From NCBI RefSeq assembly GCF_000152825.2, contig NC_014414.1, forward strand, positions 2,480,001 to 2,544,000: a DNA stretch of 64,000 bases. Reading direction: 5' to 3'. Source of the stretch: Parvularcula bermudensis HTCC2503 (GTDB lineage Bacteria > Pseudomonadota > Alphaproteobacteria > Caulobacterales > Parvularculaceae). Shown here in pieces: positions 34,271 to 43,742 of the stretch; the first letter of the stretch is position 1, and every line of letters begins with the position of its first letter. A program made the translations under genes and the position numbers. Under the pieces are notes generated by a model. That model saw only the letters and a list, made by a program, of their open reading frames with translations, searched no databases and was not told the DNA's origin.

Positions 34271-35626
34271 ATGAGACTTGAAAAGATCAAGACACAGGGC
34301 CTTGCCCACCTTTCCTATTTCCTGAGCGCCGATGGCGAAGCTGCGGTCATCGATCCGCGGCGTGACATCGACATCTATCTGGACCTCGCCCGTGAGGAAG
34401 GCTCTGTCATCAAGCACGTCTTCGAAACCCACCGGAACGAGGACCTGCTCTCAGGCGCCCCTGTCCTGAAGGAAGAGACTGGCGCAAAGGTCTGGCACGG
34501 GCCGAACCCTGAAAAGCCGATCCAGTATGCAGCCGAGACGCGGGAAGGCGACACGTTCGAGATTGGCGGCGCGCTCCTGAAGGTGCTTGAAACGCCCGGG
34601 CACACCGAGGACAGCCTGTCCTACGTGCTTTATGACAAGAGCTTTGAGGAAGGCCCGGTTGGCGTGTTCACGGGCGATGCCCTGTTCATTGGCGATGTCG
34701 GGCGCACGGACTTCTATCCCGACCGCAAACGCGAAGTCGCCGGCCTGCTCTATGACAGCCTGGAGAAACTGTTGGGGCTCGGCGACCAGTGCCTCGTCTA
34801 TCCCGCGCATGGCGCCGGTTCGGTCTGCGGCTCCGGCATGGCCGACCGGGAGTTCTCCTCCATCGGTCACGAGAAGCTCAACAATCCACGCCTGCAGATC
34901 GGCGACCGGGAAGCTTTCATCGACGCCAAGGTGGCCGAGAACCATTACATACCGCCCTATTTCCGGCGCATGGAAGAGGGCAATATGGAAGGCACCGAAG
35001 CCGCGCCGCCGGCGCCCCGGCCCGCCTCCCCGGCCAGGTTGCTCGATCCGGGCGATGCGGTCTGCCTCGATGTTCGCGGCATTTTCGACTTTGCCGGCGG
35101 ACACCGCACGGGCTCGCTCTGCATCCCGGATGACATGCTTGCCGCCTTCGCGGGCTGGTTGCTGCCAGGCGACAAACCGGTGCTGCTGGTGGCGCGCGAT
35201 GACGACCAGGCGGTCGATGCGGCCACCACTCTTCAGCGGATCGGCTTCGACAATGTGAGCGGATTTGTCAGCGGCGCCATGCCCGTGGCGGTCCAGAACG
35301 GCCCGCTCGACACACTCGACTTCGTCGATACCGAAACCGTCGCCGCGCGCGTAGACAACCCGCCGGCTGGCTGGACCCTGCTCGATGTCCGGGCCATCGA
35401 CGAATATGAGAGCGGCCATATCAAGGACAGCAAGCACGCTTATGTCGGCAAGCTGCCTGACGCGGCCAGTGACCTCGACCCGGACAAACCGGTCACGACC
35501 ATGTGCGGGAGCGGTGCACGTGCCACGATTGCCGCCTCGCAGCTCATGCGGAAGGGGTTCTCGAACGTCGATGTCTATATCGGCTCGATGAAGGCGTGGA
35601 GCGCGGCGGGAAATGCCATTGAGTGA
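34271..35626 (+). CDS. MBL-fold hydrolase fused to two rhodanese domains
   Basis: Residues 1-250 form a metallo-beta-lactamase domain of the persulfide-dioxygenase-like group: HRNED (54-58) where the fold usually has HxHxDH, then TPGHTEDSLSY, FTGDALFIGDVGRTDF and YPAHGAGSVC. Two rhodanese domains follow: the first (about 258-340) lacks a cysteine in its active loop, the second has MCGSGAR with Cys412. The layout resembles CstB-type sulfur enzymes that act on low-molecular-weight persulfides. The altered metal motif is a recurring variant but its chemistry is uncertain. It may protect thiols or clear sulfane sulfur under copper stress. Confidence 0.85.
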   Translation: MRLEKIKTQGLAHLSYFLSADGEAAVIDPRRDIDIYLDLAREEGSVIKHVFETHRNEDLLSGAPVLKEETGAKVWHGPNPEKPIQYAAETREGDTFEIGGALLKVLETPGHTEDSLSYVLYDKSFEEGPVGVFTGDALFIGDVGRTDFYPDRKREVAGLLYDSLEKLLGLGDQCLVYPAHGAGSVCGSGMADREFSSIGHEKLNNPRLQIGDREAFIDAKVAENHYIPPYFRRMEEGNMEGTEAAPPAPRPASPARLLDPGDAVCLDVRGIFDFAGGHRTGSLCIPDDMLAAFAGWLLPGDKPVLLVARDDDQAVDAATTLQRIGFDNVSGFVSGAMPVAVQNGPLDTLDFVDTETVAARVDNPPAGWTLLDVRAIDEYESGHIKDSKHAYVGKLPDAASDLDPDKPVTTMCGSGARATIAASQLMRKGFSNVDVYIGSMKAWSAAGNAIE

Positions 35627-35709
35627 TGACTGTCAGTCCATCTTGGGCAGAACCTTTCGTTTCTGACGCATAAAGAGACTGGAAATTGCTTCACGAGGTC
35701 CCCATATGG

Positions 35710-35727
35710 ATACCCTGTATGGGGTAT
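35710..35727. promoter_or_regulatory. CsoR-type operator 3, at the csoR start
   Basis: ATACCCTGTATGGGGTAT lies 5 bases before the preferred csoR start, so binding would block transcription of csoR itself. The match to operators 1 and 2 is strong in both arms. Confidence 0.7.
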
Positions 35728-35732
35728 TTGCC

Positions 35733-36008
35733 ATGAAGACTGAAACCAAAGAGGCCGCGACCCGGAGGCTTGCCCGCATCGAGGGACAAGTGCGCGGCAT
35801 CACGAAGATGGTGTCCGACGATCGGTATTGTATTGATGTCATTCGTCAGGTGCAGGCTGTGAAGGCCGCGCTTGTCGGCCTCGAGGCCGTTATCCTGGAT
35901 GACCATATCGCAACGTGTGTGGATCATGCCCTGACCGGAAGCAATGTCGATGACCGGCGTGAAAAGGTCGAGGAACTTGTTGCTGTGCTTGGTGGCCGCA
36001 AGAAGTAG
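35733..36008 (+). CDS. csoR: Copper-sensing repressor CsoR
   Basis: A 91-residue all-helical repressor with the CsoR Cu(I) triad Cys33, His58, Cys62 (YCIDVIRQ, DDHIATCVDH) and the family's RIEGQVRG motif. Copper binding should release DNA. The open frame begins at ATG 35706, but that would place the operator inside the gene, so I prefer ATG 35733. It likely controls the three operator sites in the island. A hairpin (GGCCGC ... GCGGCC) spans the stop codon. Confidence 0.92.
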   Translation: MKTETKEAATRRLARIEGQVRGITKMVSDDRYCIDVIRQVQAVKAALVGLEAVILDDHIATCVDHALTGSNVDDRREKVEELVAVLGGRKK

Positions 36009-36061
36009 CGGCCTCACAGTTTGTTGAAATGAAAGTTTTAATCTTTTCACGTATTTGAACA

Positions 36062-36481
36062 ATGATGCAGTTTGTGACCCGCCTCCTGACACTGTTTGCC
36101 GCTGCCTTCATGGCGGCTCATCCGGTCATGGCGTGTCCATTGATGGTCGGGACCTCCGAAACCGCGCCGACTGAAATGAGCAGCAATCACCCCTGTCATG
36201 ACATGGCGATGGAAGCCATGGCCGACACCGGGCATACAGATCAGGCATCATCGTCTGATTGTCCCGCGGGATACGACTGTGCACCCATGCTTATCCAGGC
36301 GCACAGTGACGCCAATCCAGTTGCACCTGTTGCGAATGTAGACGCAGAATTTGCTGCGGTTCTCGCTAACCCACCAAAGGCATTCCTGCCAGAGCGCGAA
36401 ACGCTAAAGACCGGGCCTCCACCTCCGCTGGATATCGTCCAGCACACGCCAATATCGCTAAAGCAGCGCTTCCTGAATTGA
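36062..36481 (+). CDS. Small secreted Cys/His/Met protein, relative of the protein at 24420
   Basis: A signal peptide (cleaved near PVMACP) leads to a ~115-residue mature part with metal-type residues (NHPCHDMAMEAMAD, SDCPAGYDCAPM) and a Pro-rich tail ending TPISLKQRFLN, which matches TPVTLKVRSLS of the protein at 24420. It opens the CusCBA cluster. Probably a periplasmic copper-binding accessory; family not recognised. Confidence 0.65.
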   Translation: MMQFVTRLLTLFAAAFMAAHPVMACPLMVGTSETAPTEMSSNHPCHDMAMEAMADTGHTDQASSSDCPAGYDCAPMLIQAHSDANPVAPVANVDAEFAAVLANPPKAFLPERETLKTGPPPPLDIVQHTPISLKQRFLN

Positions 36482-36553
36482 GAGCGATGACCTGCGGCTG
36501 CCACAGCAGCCCGTCGTCATCGTCTCACACAATTCAGAAGAGCCCGTTTTATC

Positions 36554-37768
36554 ATGCCCCACATTTCAAGAATGCTGCTGGTCGCAGCGTTTGCCGCTGT
36601 GCCCCTGGCGGCGGTTGCCAACGCTCAGAGATTTGCCGAGCTTGAAGCCCGTCTCGAGGCCCATCCAAGCCTCTCCGCTCTCGGTTACGATGCCGAGGCC
36701 GACCGGGAGCGTGCTGTCGCCTCAACCGCACTCCCGGACCCCGTCGTATCCCTCGGGATCAACAACTTTCCGATTTTCGATCCCTCGTTCGACAGTTACT
36801 TGCCGACCAATAAAGCCGTTGGTATTCGGCAACAATTTCCGAGCTTCGCGGGCCGTGAAGCCCGCGCCGGTGAAGCCCGGGCTATGTCAGCACAGACCGA
36901 GGCGGTTCGCGATGCCCGTTATGCGGCCTTGCGCGCCGAACTCATCGCTCTTCTCGCTGACAAGACTAGACTGACCAGGCAGAGATCCCTAGCCGAAGCG
37001 CGAAACGCCAAATACGACGAGCTTGTCGACATTGTCGAGGCCGAGATCGACGCGGGCCGCCCGGCCGTCTATCGCCTTGCCGAAATTGAAAGCGAACGGG
37101 CAGAAGTTTCCCGGACGCTTGTTGATCTTGATCGGCAGGAAGCCGAGACCGATGCGCGCCTGATCGACCTCGTCGGACTGGTCCCTTCAACCGGCCTCCC
37201 TCCCCTGACTGAAAGAGACTGGTCCGGCGCAGCGCTTGAGTTCCATACCGTACGCATTGCCGACGCGGCCGTCCGCGTTACCGATTACGGTATCGACGAG
37301 GCCCGCGCGGCCTGGAAGCCAGAATGGGGGGCCCAGCTCACTTATCAACAGCGCGATGAAGGCGCGATGTTCGCGGGGGATGACTGGGTCTCCGGTATGG
37401 TGACTTTTACGGTTCCGCTCTGGGCCGAAAGGAAGCAGGCACCGAACTTGCGCGCCGCAAAGGCTGAGCGGGCCGGCGCCGAGCAACGCTACCAGGCTGC
37501 CGCACGGAATGCGGCGGCCCAGTATGCGTCCCGGGACGCCATTATACGCGCGGCCGATGCCAGTATCGACGTGCTGCAGGTCAAGATTGCTGCCGTCGAA
37601 GACGAAGTCGAGGCCCAGCTGATTACTTATGAATCCGGTGTTGGCGGTTATGCGCCGATCATCGACGGCGAGATCGCCATTCTCAAACTCCGGGCGGAAA
37701 TCGACGCTGAAACGGCCCGCAAGGCCGCTGCGATCGCACGCCTGAATGCCCTCCTGGTGACACAATGA
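36554..37768 (+). CDS. cusC: TolC-family outer membrane efflux protein (CusC-like)
   Basis: A signal peptide (cleaved near VANAQ) and a long helical-repeat protein of 404 residues with the TolC/OEP pattern (FAELEARLEAHPSLSAL, LRAELIALLADKTRL, AEIDAGRPAVYRLAEIESE). It should form the outer-membrane channel of the pump encoded next. Its last bases overlap the adaptor start (ATGA). Confidence 0.88.
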   Translation: MPHISRMLLVAAFAAVPLAAVANAQRFAELEARLEAHPSLSALGYDAEADRERAVASTALPDPVVSLGINNFPIFDPSFDSYLPTNKAVGIRQQFPSFAGREARAGEARAMSAQTEAVRDARYAALRAELIALLADKTRLTRQRSLAEARNAKYDELVDIVEAEIDAGRPAVYRLAEIESERAEVSRTLVDLDRQEAETDARLIDLVGLVPSTGLPPLTERDWSGAALEFHTVRIADAAVRVTDYGIDEARAAWKPEWGAQLTYQQRDEGAMFAGDDWVSGMVTFTVPLWAERKQAPNLRAAKAERAGAEQRYQAAARNAAAQYASRDAIIRAADASIDVLQVKIAAVEDEVEAQLITYESGVGGYAPIIDGEIAILKLRAEIDAETARKAAAIARLNALLVTQ

Positions 37769-39627
37769 AAAAGACATTCCTGATAATGGGCACCGCATCT
37801 GCCGCCCTCTTGCTCGCCGCATGCGGCGCACCGGGCGGATCACCGGGCGGCCAGGGTGAAAAACCGAACGCCTCGAGCGAGACGCAACGATACACCTGCC
37901 CCATGCACCCTCACTATATTTCGACCGATCCGGACGGCACCTGCCCGATCTGTGGCATGGACCTGGTGCCTGCCGACAAGACCCAGGAACCAACGAGCTC
38001 AGCAGGCGAAATCCTTTACTACAAGCATCCCATGGGCAAGCCGGACACCTCGCCCGTTCCGAAAAAGGATTCCATGGGCATGGATTACATCCCGGTTTAT
38101 GCCGATGACACCGGATCGGGCGTGGCCGTCTCGCCGGAAATGATCCAGACCATGGGGATCCGGACAGCACCTGCCGAGACCAGGGATTTCAGCCGTGTAC
38201 TGAGAGCCTTCGGCACGGTCGAGACCAATGAACGGCTCGAAAATGTTACCGTCTCGCGGCTAGAAGGCTGGATTGAGAACCTGGCGGTCAATGCCGAGGG
38301 CGACACCGTCCGCCCCGGCAGTCTCCTCTACCGGATCTACAGTCCGGACCTGATCGCCGCGCAGAAAGATTATCTGAACTCGTTCAGGATCGGCAACGAA
38401 GCGCGCATCGCGTCGGTTCGCCAGCGCCTGCGCTCCCTTGGCATGCAGAATGCGGCCATCGACCGGCTGACCGAAACCCGCCAGGTCATTGAACGTGTTC
38501 CGGTTTACGCAGAAGCCGGCGGCACGGTTGCCGAGCTTCAGGTCCGCAATGGCGACTATGTCAAACCCGGTACACCCATACTGCGCCTGCAATCCTATGC
38601 CGATGTCTGGGTCATTGCCTCTGTGCCGGAGAGCGACCTGCCGCTAGTGCAGGCAGGCATGCCGGCCGAACTCGATTTTCCGAGCGCGCCCGATGCCCCC
38701 GGTAAAGGCCAGGTCGACTATATCTATCCGACAATCGACCCGAAAACCCGTACAGCCGACGTCCGGATCGAAGTGGACAATGTGTCGGGCTATCTTCGCC
38801 CGGGCGCCTATGCGGACATAAGGCTGAATATCGGCGGCCGACCGCGTCTTTCGGTTCCGAGTGAAGCCATTCTGCTTGGTAGCGAGGGCGCCCGTGTCGT
38901 CATCGCCGAGGGCAATGGCCGCTTCTCCGGACGCGCCGTGCAAACCGGCATTTCGGCCAATGGCCGGACCGAAATCCTGTCGGGTCTGGAAAGCGGCGAC
39001 ATGGTCGTCGCCAGCGGGCAGTTCCTGCTCGATAGCGAAGCCAACCTGAAAGAAGGCCTTGCCAAGCTGGAAGCTCCAGATGCGAGTGCGGCCAGTCCGG
39101 AAACACCGCTCTCCGATATACCGGTGGACAGTAAAGCCCTCGCCGAAATCGATCACTTCACTGACATGGCGCTCTACTTCCACGAGGCCCTGAGAGACGG
39201 GTATGACATCGATCCGCTATTCGTGGACCCGGCGCTCGCCCTGGTGCCAGTGCTGCGGGACCGTTACGCGAACACGAAACTGGCACCGGTCATGGATGCT
39301 ACGCAAACCGCTCTCGCCGCCGCGCAGGACGCCACGGACCGCGAAGACCTTGCCACACAACTCTCAGACCTGGTCGAGGCCTTGAAACCCTGGCTGCTGG
39401 AAGGCGCACCTCAGCATTACAGCGAGGCTGGTCTGGTGCTCTACCGGGACACCGCAACGGGCCGGTACTGGCTGCAGGAAGAAGCGAAACCAGCCAATCC
39501 GTACAGCGCAGATGGAGCCGAACGGATTGACTGGCTCAACCCGATGGCCGGCATGTCGATGACGACCAATGACGGCGAGACTGGCGCTGACCAGGCCCCT
39601 GGGCATTCGGGGGACAGTCATGACTGA
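37765..39627 (+). CDS. cusB: CusB-like RND adaptor with heavy-metal-binding domain
   Basis: A lipoprotein signal (LLLAACG) anchors the 620-residue adaptor. A heavy-metal-binding domain (CPMHPHY ... CPICGMDLVP, about residues 45-72) is followed by a second short YYKHPMGKPD/MGMDYIP motif like that of CusB, then the usual hairpin, lipoyl and beta-barrel parts. A C-terminal ~160-residue extension (from about residue 455, LAEIDHFTDMALYFHEAL) is a helical DUF3347-like domain found in some copper adaptors. It overlaps both neighbours. Likely hands Cu(I)/Ag(I) to CusA. Confidence 0.92.
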   Translation: MKKTFLIMGTASAALLLAACGAPGGSPGGQGEKPNASSETQRYTCPMHPHYISTDPDGTCPICGMDLVPADKTQEPTSSAGEILYYKHPMGKPDTSPVPKKDSMGMDYIPVYADDTGSGVAVSPEMIQTMGIRTAPAETRDFSRVLRAFGTVETNERLENVTVSRLEGWIENLAVNAEGDTVRPGSLLYRIYSPDLIAAQKDYLNSFRIGNEARIASVRQRLRSLGMQNAAIDRLTETRQVIERVPVYAEAGGTVAELQVRNGDYVKPGTPILRLQSYADVWVIASVPESDLPLVQAGMPAELDFPSAPDAPGKGQVDYIYPTIDPKTRTADVRIEVDNVSGYLRPGAYADIRLNIGGRPRLSVPSEAILLGSEGARVVIAEGNGRFSGRAVQTGISANGRTEILSGLESGDMVVASGQFLLDSEANLKEGLAKLEAPDASAASPETPLSDIPVDSKALAEIDHFTDMALYFHEALRDGYDIDPLFVDPALALVPVLRDRYANTKLAPVMDATQTALAAAQDATDREDLATQLSDLVEALKPWLLEGAPQHYSEAGLVLYRDTATGRYWLQEEAKPANPYSADGAERIDWLNPMAGMSMTTNDGETGADQAPGHSGDSHD

Positions 39628-42600
39628 ACGAAACGACAGAAACCTCGCGGGGCAAGACCCCTCCAAATCATGGGTGGCAAAGCTGATCTCCTGGTCGGTT
39701 TCCAACCAGCTCATCGTCCTCATGCTCGCCGCTGCACTGGCTGTGACCGGGTGGATGGCGATCCAGCGCACGCCGCTCGATGCAGTGCCGGACCTGACAG
39801 ATACCCAGGTCATCATTCGCACCGATTTTCCTGGCCAGAGCCCGCAGATTGTCGAGGACCTCGTCACCTATCCACTATCGACGAACCTTCTCGGTCTGCC
39901 GAAGACGAAGGACGTGCGCGGCTCCTCAATGTTCGGCACCAGTTTTGTGTATGTCATATTTGACGATGATGTTGACCTCTACTGGGCCCGCTCGCGCGTT
40001 CTCGAAGCCTTGTCCCGGCTGGGGTCCGAACTCCCGGAAGGCGCCGTACCCCAGATCGGACCGGATGCGACCGGCGTTGGCTGGGTCTATCAGTATGCCT
40101 TGGTCGACAAGACCGGCAAGACCGATCTCGCCGAGCTGCGTTCACTCCAGGACTGGTTCCTGAAACTTGAACTCGCCGGAGTGGAAGGGGTCTCTGAAGT
40201 CGCTTCGGTCGGCGGTTTTGTCCGGGAATACCAGGTGCTACTCGATCCCAATCGCCTGAGAAGTTACGACCTGTCGATCACCCGTATCCGTGACGCGGTC
40301 CGCGCCGCCTCGAGCGAGGTCGGTGGCCGCGTGCTCGAACAGGGCGAAACGGAATATGTCATCCGCTCATCAGGCTATGTCGATGAGAAACTTGATCTCG
40401 AACAGGTCGTGGTCAAGGCAGAGGATGGCACCCCCGTCCAGCTGAGCCATGTCGCCCGGATTGTCGAAGGCCCGGCCCTCCGGCGCGGCATTGTCGAACT
40501 CAATGGCGAAGGCGAAACGGTGTCCGGCATCGTGGTGATGCGCGATGGCGAGAATGCGCTGTCGGTGATCGAACGTGTGAAGGAGAAACTTGATAGTCTC
40601 CAGCGCGGCCTGCCGGAAGGTGTCGAGATTGTCACTGTGTATGACCGCGCGCCACTCATCGAGGGTTCGGTCGATTATCTGAAAGACAAGCTGATCGAGG
40701 AAGGCATCGCGGTTGCGCTCGTCATCCTGATCTTCCTCCTCCATGTAAGGTCGTCTCTGGTTGCCATCATCACCTTGCCGCTCGGAGTGCTCGGCGCGTT
40801 CCTGATCATGTCCTGGCAAGGTGTCACAGCGAACATCATGTCACTTGGCGGGATCGCCATCGCGATCGGCGCCATGGTCGACGCCTCGATTGTGCTTGTT
40901 GAGAATGCCAGCCGGAAACTGGCGGATCTGGGACCGAAACCCGATCCGAGCGTGCGCCGCCAGGCGCTGGTCGAGTCGGCTCAGGAAGTCGGCCCCGGCA
41001 TATTCTTTTCACTCCTCATCATCACGGTCTCCTTCCTGCCGGTCTTTGCCCTGACCGGTCAGAGCTTCAGGCTCTTCAGTCCTCTCGCCTATACCAAGAC
41101 CTATGCGATGGCCTTCGCGGCCATTCTGTCGGTGACACTTGTCCCGGTTCTGATGCTGTACCTGATGCGGGGTCGGTTCCGGCGCGAGGAAGCCAATCCC
41201 CTGAACGCCTTCTTCGTCTGGGCCTACAAACCGCTGCTCCATCTAGCCCTGAGGTTCAAATGGATCACGGTCGCCCTTGCGCTCGCGCTGACGGCCAGTG
41301 TCATCGTGCCGGTCCAGAGGATCGGCTCCGAATTCATGCCGGCCCTTTATGAAGGCGAGCTCCTCTACATGCCGACCACCCTGCCCGGCGTGTCATCCAC
41401 CAAGATGCGGGAGATTCTTGGCCAGACAAACCGCGTCATCAAGACCGTGCCAGAAGTCGATCGTGTCTTCGGCAAGGCCGGGCGCGCCGATACCGCAACC
41501 GATCCAGCGCCACTCACCATGATCGAAACATGGATCAAGCTGAAACCGAAGGAGGATTGGCGGCCAGGTGTGACGGTCGAGGACATCACCGATGAGCTCG
41601 ATGCCAAGCTGCAAATGCCCGGCCTCGTGAATTCATGGGGCTATCCGATCAAGATTCGCATGGACATGGTTTCAACAGGTGTGCGCACGCCCATTGGCAT
41701 CAAGGTTACGGGCGATGATCTGACAGAGATTGAGACCATTGCCCGGGACATAGAAGCGGCCATTTCGGACGTACCCGGAACGCGCTCGGCCTTCGCCGAC
41801 AGGGTCATGGGCGGAAAATATCTCGAGATCACGCCGGATAGGGGCGAACTCGCCCGGCGGAATATCGACATGGCAGCCTTCCAGTCCGTGATCCAAACCG
41901 CCCTGGGCGGCATGACGCTCTCCCAGTCTGTCGAGGGCCGGGAACGCTATGACATCATCCTGCGCTATGATCGGCCATTTCGTGAGAGTGCCACAGACCT
42001 GGAAGAGATACTCGTGCCTGCCCCGTCCGGCGCCCATATCCCTCTCAGCGAACTGGCGGACATTTCCTATGCGGAAGGCCCGCCAATGATCCGATCGGAA
42101 AATGCCAGGCTGACTGGCTGGGTTTTCGTCGACATCGCGGACCGGGACATGGGCAGCTATGTTGCAGACGCCAGACAGGTGATTGCCAACGCCGTCGACC
42201 TGCCTGCGGGATATGCGGTGGAGTTCTCCGGACAGTATGAACAGATGCAGGAAGCGAATGCGCGGCTGAAAATCGCCATTCCAGCTGCGATTGCACTGAT
42301 CTTCCTGCTGCTGATGCTACATTTCGGCCGGCTCGACCGGACCCTGATCATCATGGCCAGCCTGCCATTCGGCCTGGTCGGCGGAATGTGGGCCGTCTGG
42401 CTGGCAGGCTACAATCTGTCAGTTGCCGTCGCGGTCGGTTTCATCGCCCTGGGCGGCATCGCTGTCGAGACGGCCGTCGTGATGCTGCTCTATATCGACG
42501 CGGAAGTCCGAAAGGCGAACCCGTCTGACAGGAGCCAGCTTTTCGCAGCTGTCAGCAAGGGCGCGGCCATGCGCGTCAGGCCGAAGTTGATGACGGTCAC

Positions 42601-42835
42601 GACCATTTTTGCAGGTCTTGCCCCGATCTTCCTGACCGACGGCCTCGGATCGGACGTCATGCGCCGGATTGCCCTGCCCATGCTTGGCGGCATGGCCTCA
42701 ACCCTCATCCTCTCCCTGATCGTGATCCCGGCCATCTACTACATCCGGGTCGGGCTGCAGATTCCATCAGATTTACCCCGGGCCGAACCGGATAACCGGG
42801 CCGGCTCATTCACCCCCGAAGGAGAAAAACCATGA
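39620..42835 (+). CDS. cusA: CusA-type heavy-metal RND pump
   Basis: A 1071-residue inner-membrane RND transporter. I start at ATG 39620, inside the end of cusB, rather than the longer frame at 39569. The three methionines that bind Cu(I)/Ag(I) in E. coli CusA are matched by the M in LLYMPTTLPG, LTMIETWIKLKP and RMDMVSTGVRTP, so the substrate is probably Cu(I)/Ag(I). The proton-relay helix has AIGAMVDASIVLVENA. Works with CusB and CusC to move copper out of the cell across the outer membrane. Confidence 0.94.
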   Translation: MTERNDRNLAGQDPSKSWVAKLISWSVSNQLIVLMLAAALAVTGWMAIQRTPLDAVPDLTDTQVIIRTDFPGQSPQIVEDLVTYPLSTNLLGLPKTKDVRGSSMFGTSFVYVIFDDDVDLYWARSRVLEALSRLGSELPEGAVPQIGPDATGVGWVYQYALVDKTGKTDLAELRSLQDWFLKLELAGVEGVSEVASVGGFVREYQVLLDPNRLRSYDLSITRIRDAVRAASSEVGGRVLEQGETEYVIRSSGYVDEKLDLEQVVVKAEDGTPVQLSHVARIVEGPALRRGIVELNGEGETVSGIVVMRDGENALSVIERVKEKLDSLQRGLPEGVEIVTVYDRAPLIEGSVDYLKDKLIEEGIAVALVILIFLLHVRSSLVAIITLPLGVLGAFLIMSWQGVTANIMSLGGIAIAIGAMVDASIVLVENASRKLADLGPKPDPSVRRQALVESAQEVGPGIFFSLLIITVSFLPVFALTGQSFRLFSPLAYTKTYAMAFAAILSVTLVPVLMLYLMRGRFRREEANPLNAFFVWAYKPLLHLALRFKWITVALALALTASVIVPVQRIGSEFMPALYEGELLYMPTTLPGVSSTKMREILGQTNRVIKTVPEVDRVFGKAGRADTATDPAPLTMIETWIKLKPKEDWRPGVTVEDITDELDAKLQMPGLVNSWGYPIKIRMDMVSTGVRTPIGIKVTGDDLTEIETIARDIEAAISDVPGTRSAFADRVMGGKYLEITPDRGELARRNIDMAAFQSVIQTALGGMTLSQSVEGRERYDIILRYDRPFRESATDLEEILVPAPSGAHIPLSELADISYAEGPPMIRSENARLTGWVFVDIADRDMGSYVADARQVIANAVDLPAGYAVEFSGQYEQMQEANARLKIAIPAAIALIFLLLMLHFGRLDRTLIIMASLPFGLVGGMWAVWLAGYNLSVAVAVGFIALGGIAVETAVVMLLYIDAEVRKANPSDRSQLFAAVSKGAAMRVRPKLMTVTTIFAGLAPIFLTDGLGSDVMRRIALPMLGGMASTLILSLIVIPAIYYIRVGLQIPSDLPRAEPDNRAGSFTPEGEKP

Positions 42836-43047
42836 CGAGACACCTGTTGAAAATTCCGCTTTTGTTTCCACTGCTTCTGAGTAGCGCCATGCTGCCGGCG
42901 GCCGCGCAGGATCGCTCATCAGGCAGAATGATGATCGACGGCGGCATGATGGGTGGCGGCCTGTTCGGCACGGTGTTCATGCTGCTTGCTGTGCTCCTCC
43001 TCCTGCTCGGGATCGCTGCCCTCATCAAATATCTGAGGTCGAAATAA
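42832..43047 (+). CDS. Small membrane protein with Met/Gly-rich segment (71 aa)
   Basis: It overlaps the cusA stop (ATGA). A signal-like segment (cleaved near AAAQD) is followed by MMIDGGMMGGGLFG, then a second hydrophobic helix and a basic end (KYLRSK). The Met residues suggest copper contact. Related small proteins occur beside Cus-type pumps; no named family is claimed. Confidence 0.65.
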   Translation: MTRHLLKIPLLFPLLLSSAMLPAAAQDRSSGRMMIDGGMMGGGLFGTVFMLLAVLLLLLGIAALIKYLRSK

Positions 43048-43141
43048 TAGTCCCGTGTCCATCCACCCTATTCCCCCGTCCCGGCGCGCATCGGGGGCCT
43101 CTGTTGAAAGCCGCGCCTGACAATCAAAAAGGAAGAAAACG

Positions 43142-43642
43142 ATGAAAACCCTCGTCAGAAAGACAGCAGTCACAGGCGCAATCCTCGGACTGGCCCTGAT
43201 TGGTCCGGCGCTCGCCCAGGAGGCCGGCATGAAAATGGACAGCATGAAAGACATGGACATGTCCGGCATGAGCTGCTGCGGCGACATGGCGCCCGGCTTT
43301 GGCGTCATTAACGGCGTCGATCTGGATGCCCGAACCGTCAATATTTCACACGATCCGATCAAGAAGATCGGCTGGGGTGAAATGACAATGGACTTCGAGG
43401 TCGGCGGAATGGTTGCGCTCGACAAATTCGAGAATGGCGACAACGTCCATTTCATGCTCAAGCAGGACGACAGCGACAATTATGATATCGCCATGATGAT
43501 GCCGATCGGCGGCGATCCGGATGCTTTCAAGCTATCCATGATGTCGATGATGAAAGGCAAAGGCATGATGGACTGCAACATGGGCGGACACGGATCCATG
43601 TCCGGCATGTCAGGCAAGGATCATGACGACACCGATCACTAG
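43142..43642 (+). CDS. cusF: CusF-type periplasmic copper chaperone
   Basis: After a signal peptide (cleaved near ALAQE) and a Met-rich spacer (MKMDSMKDMDMSGMSCC), the CusF beta-barrel carries the Cu(I)/Ag(I) site His70, Trp78, Met81, Met83 with the same spacing as E. coli CusF (H36, W44, M47, M49). The Met-rich tail (MSMMKGKGMMDC) is an extension. It should deliver Cu(I) to CusB. GGAAGAAAAC precedes the ATG. Confidence 0.92.
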   Translation: MKTLVRKTAVTGAILGLALIGPALAQEAGMKMDSMKDMDMSGMSCCGDMAPGFGVINGVDLDARTVNISHDPIKKIGWGEMTMDFEVGGMVALDKFENGDNVHFMLKQDDSDNYDIAMMMPIGGDPDAFKLSMMSMMKGKGMMDCNMGGHGSMSGMSGKDHDDTDH

Positions 43643-43680
43643 CCGGTCCTCTGTTTCAAGCAAAAAATTCGTAAATCAGG

Positions 43681-43705
43681 TTCCGGCCGCGTTCCGCGGC
43701 CGGAA
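43681..43705. terminator. Perfect 11-bp GC hairpin after cusF
   Basis: TTCCGGCCGCG and CGCGGCCGGAA pair around a TTC loop, 38 bases after the cusF stop. It has no T-run, so it could end or attenuate transcription before the next gene. Confidence 0.55.
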
Positions 43706-43742
43706 TGCCTGCGTCTCCCGATTAGTTCACCAGGAAATCCCA

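Noticed and set aside
39569-39619. Longer CusA start
   Set aside because: It would add residues from the cusB overlap; ATG 39620 gives the usual CusA N-terminus.
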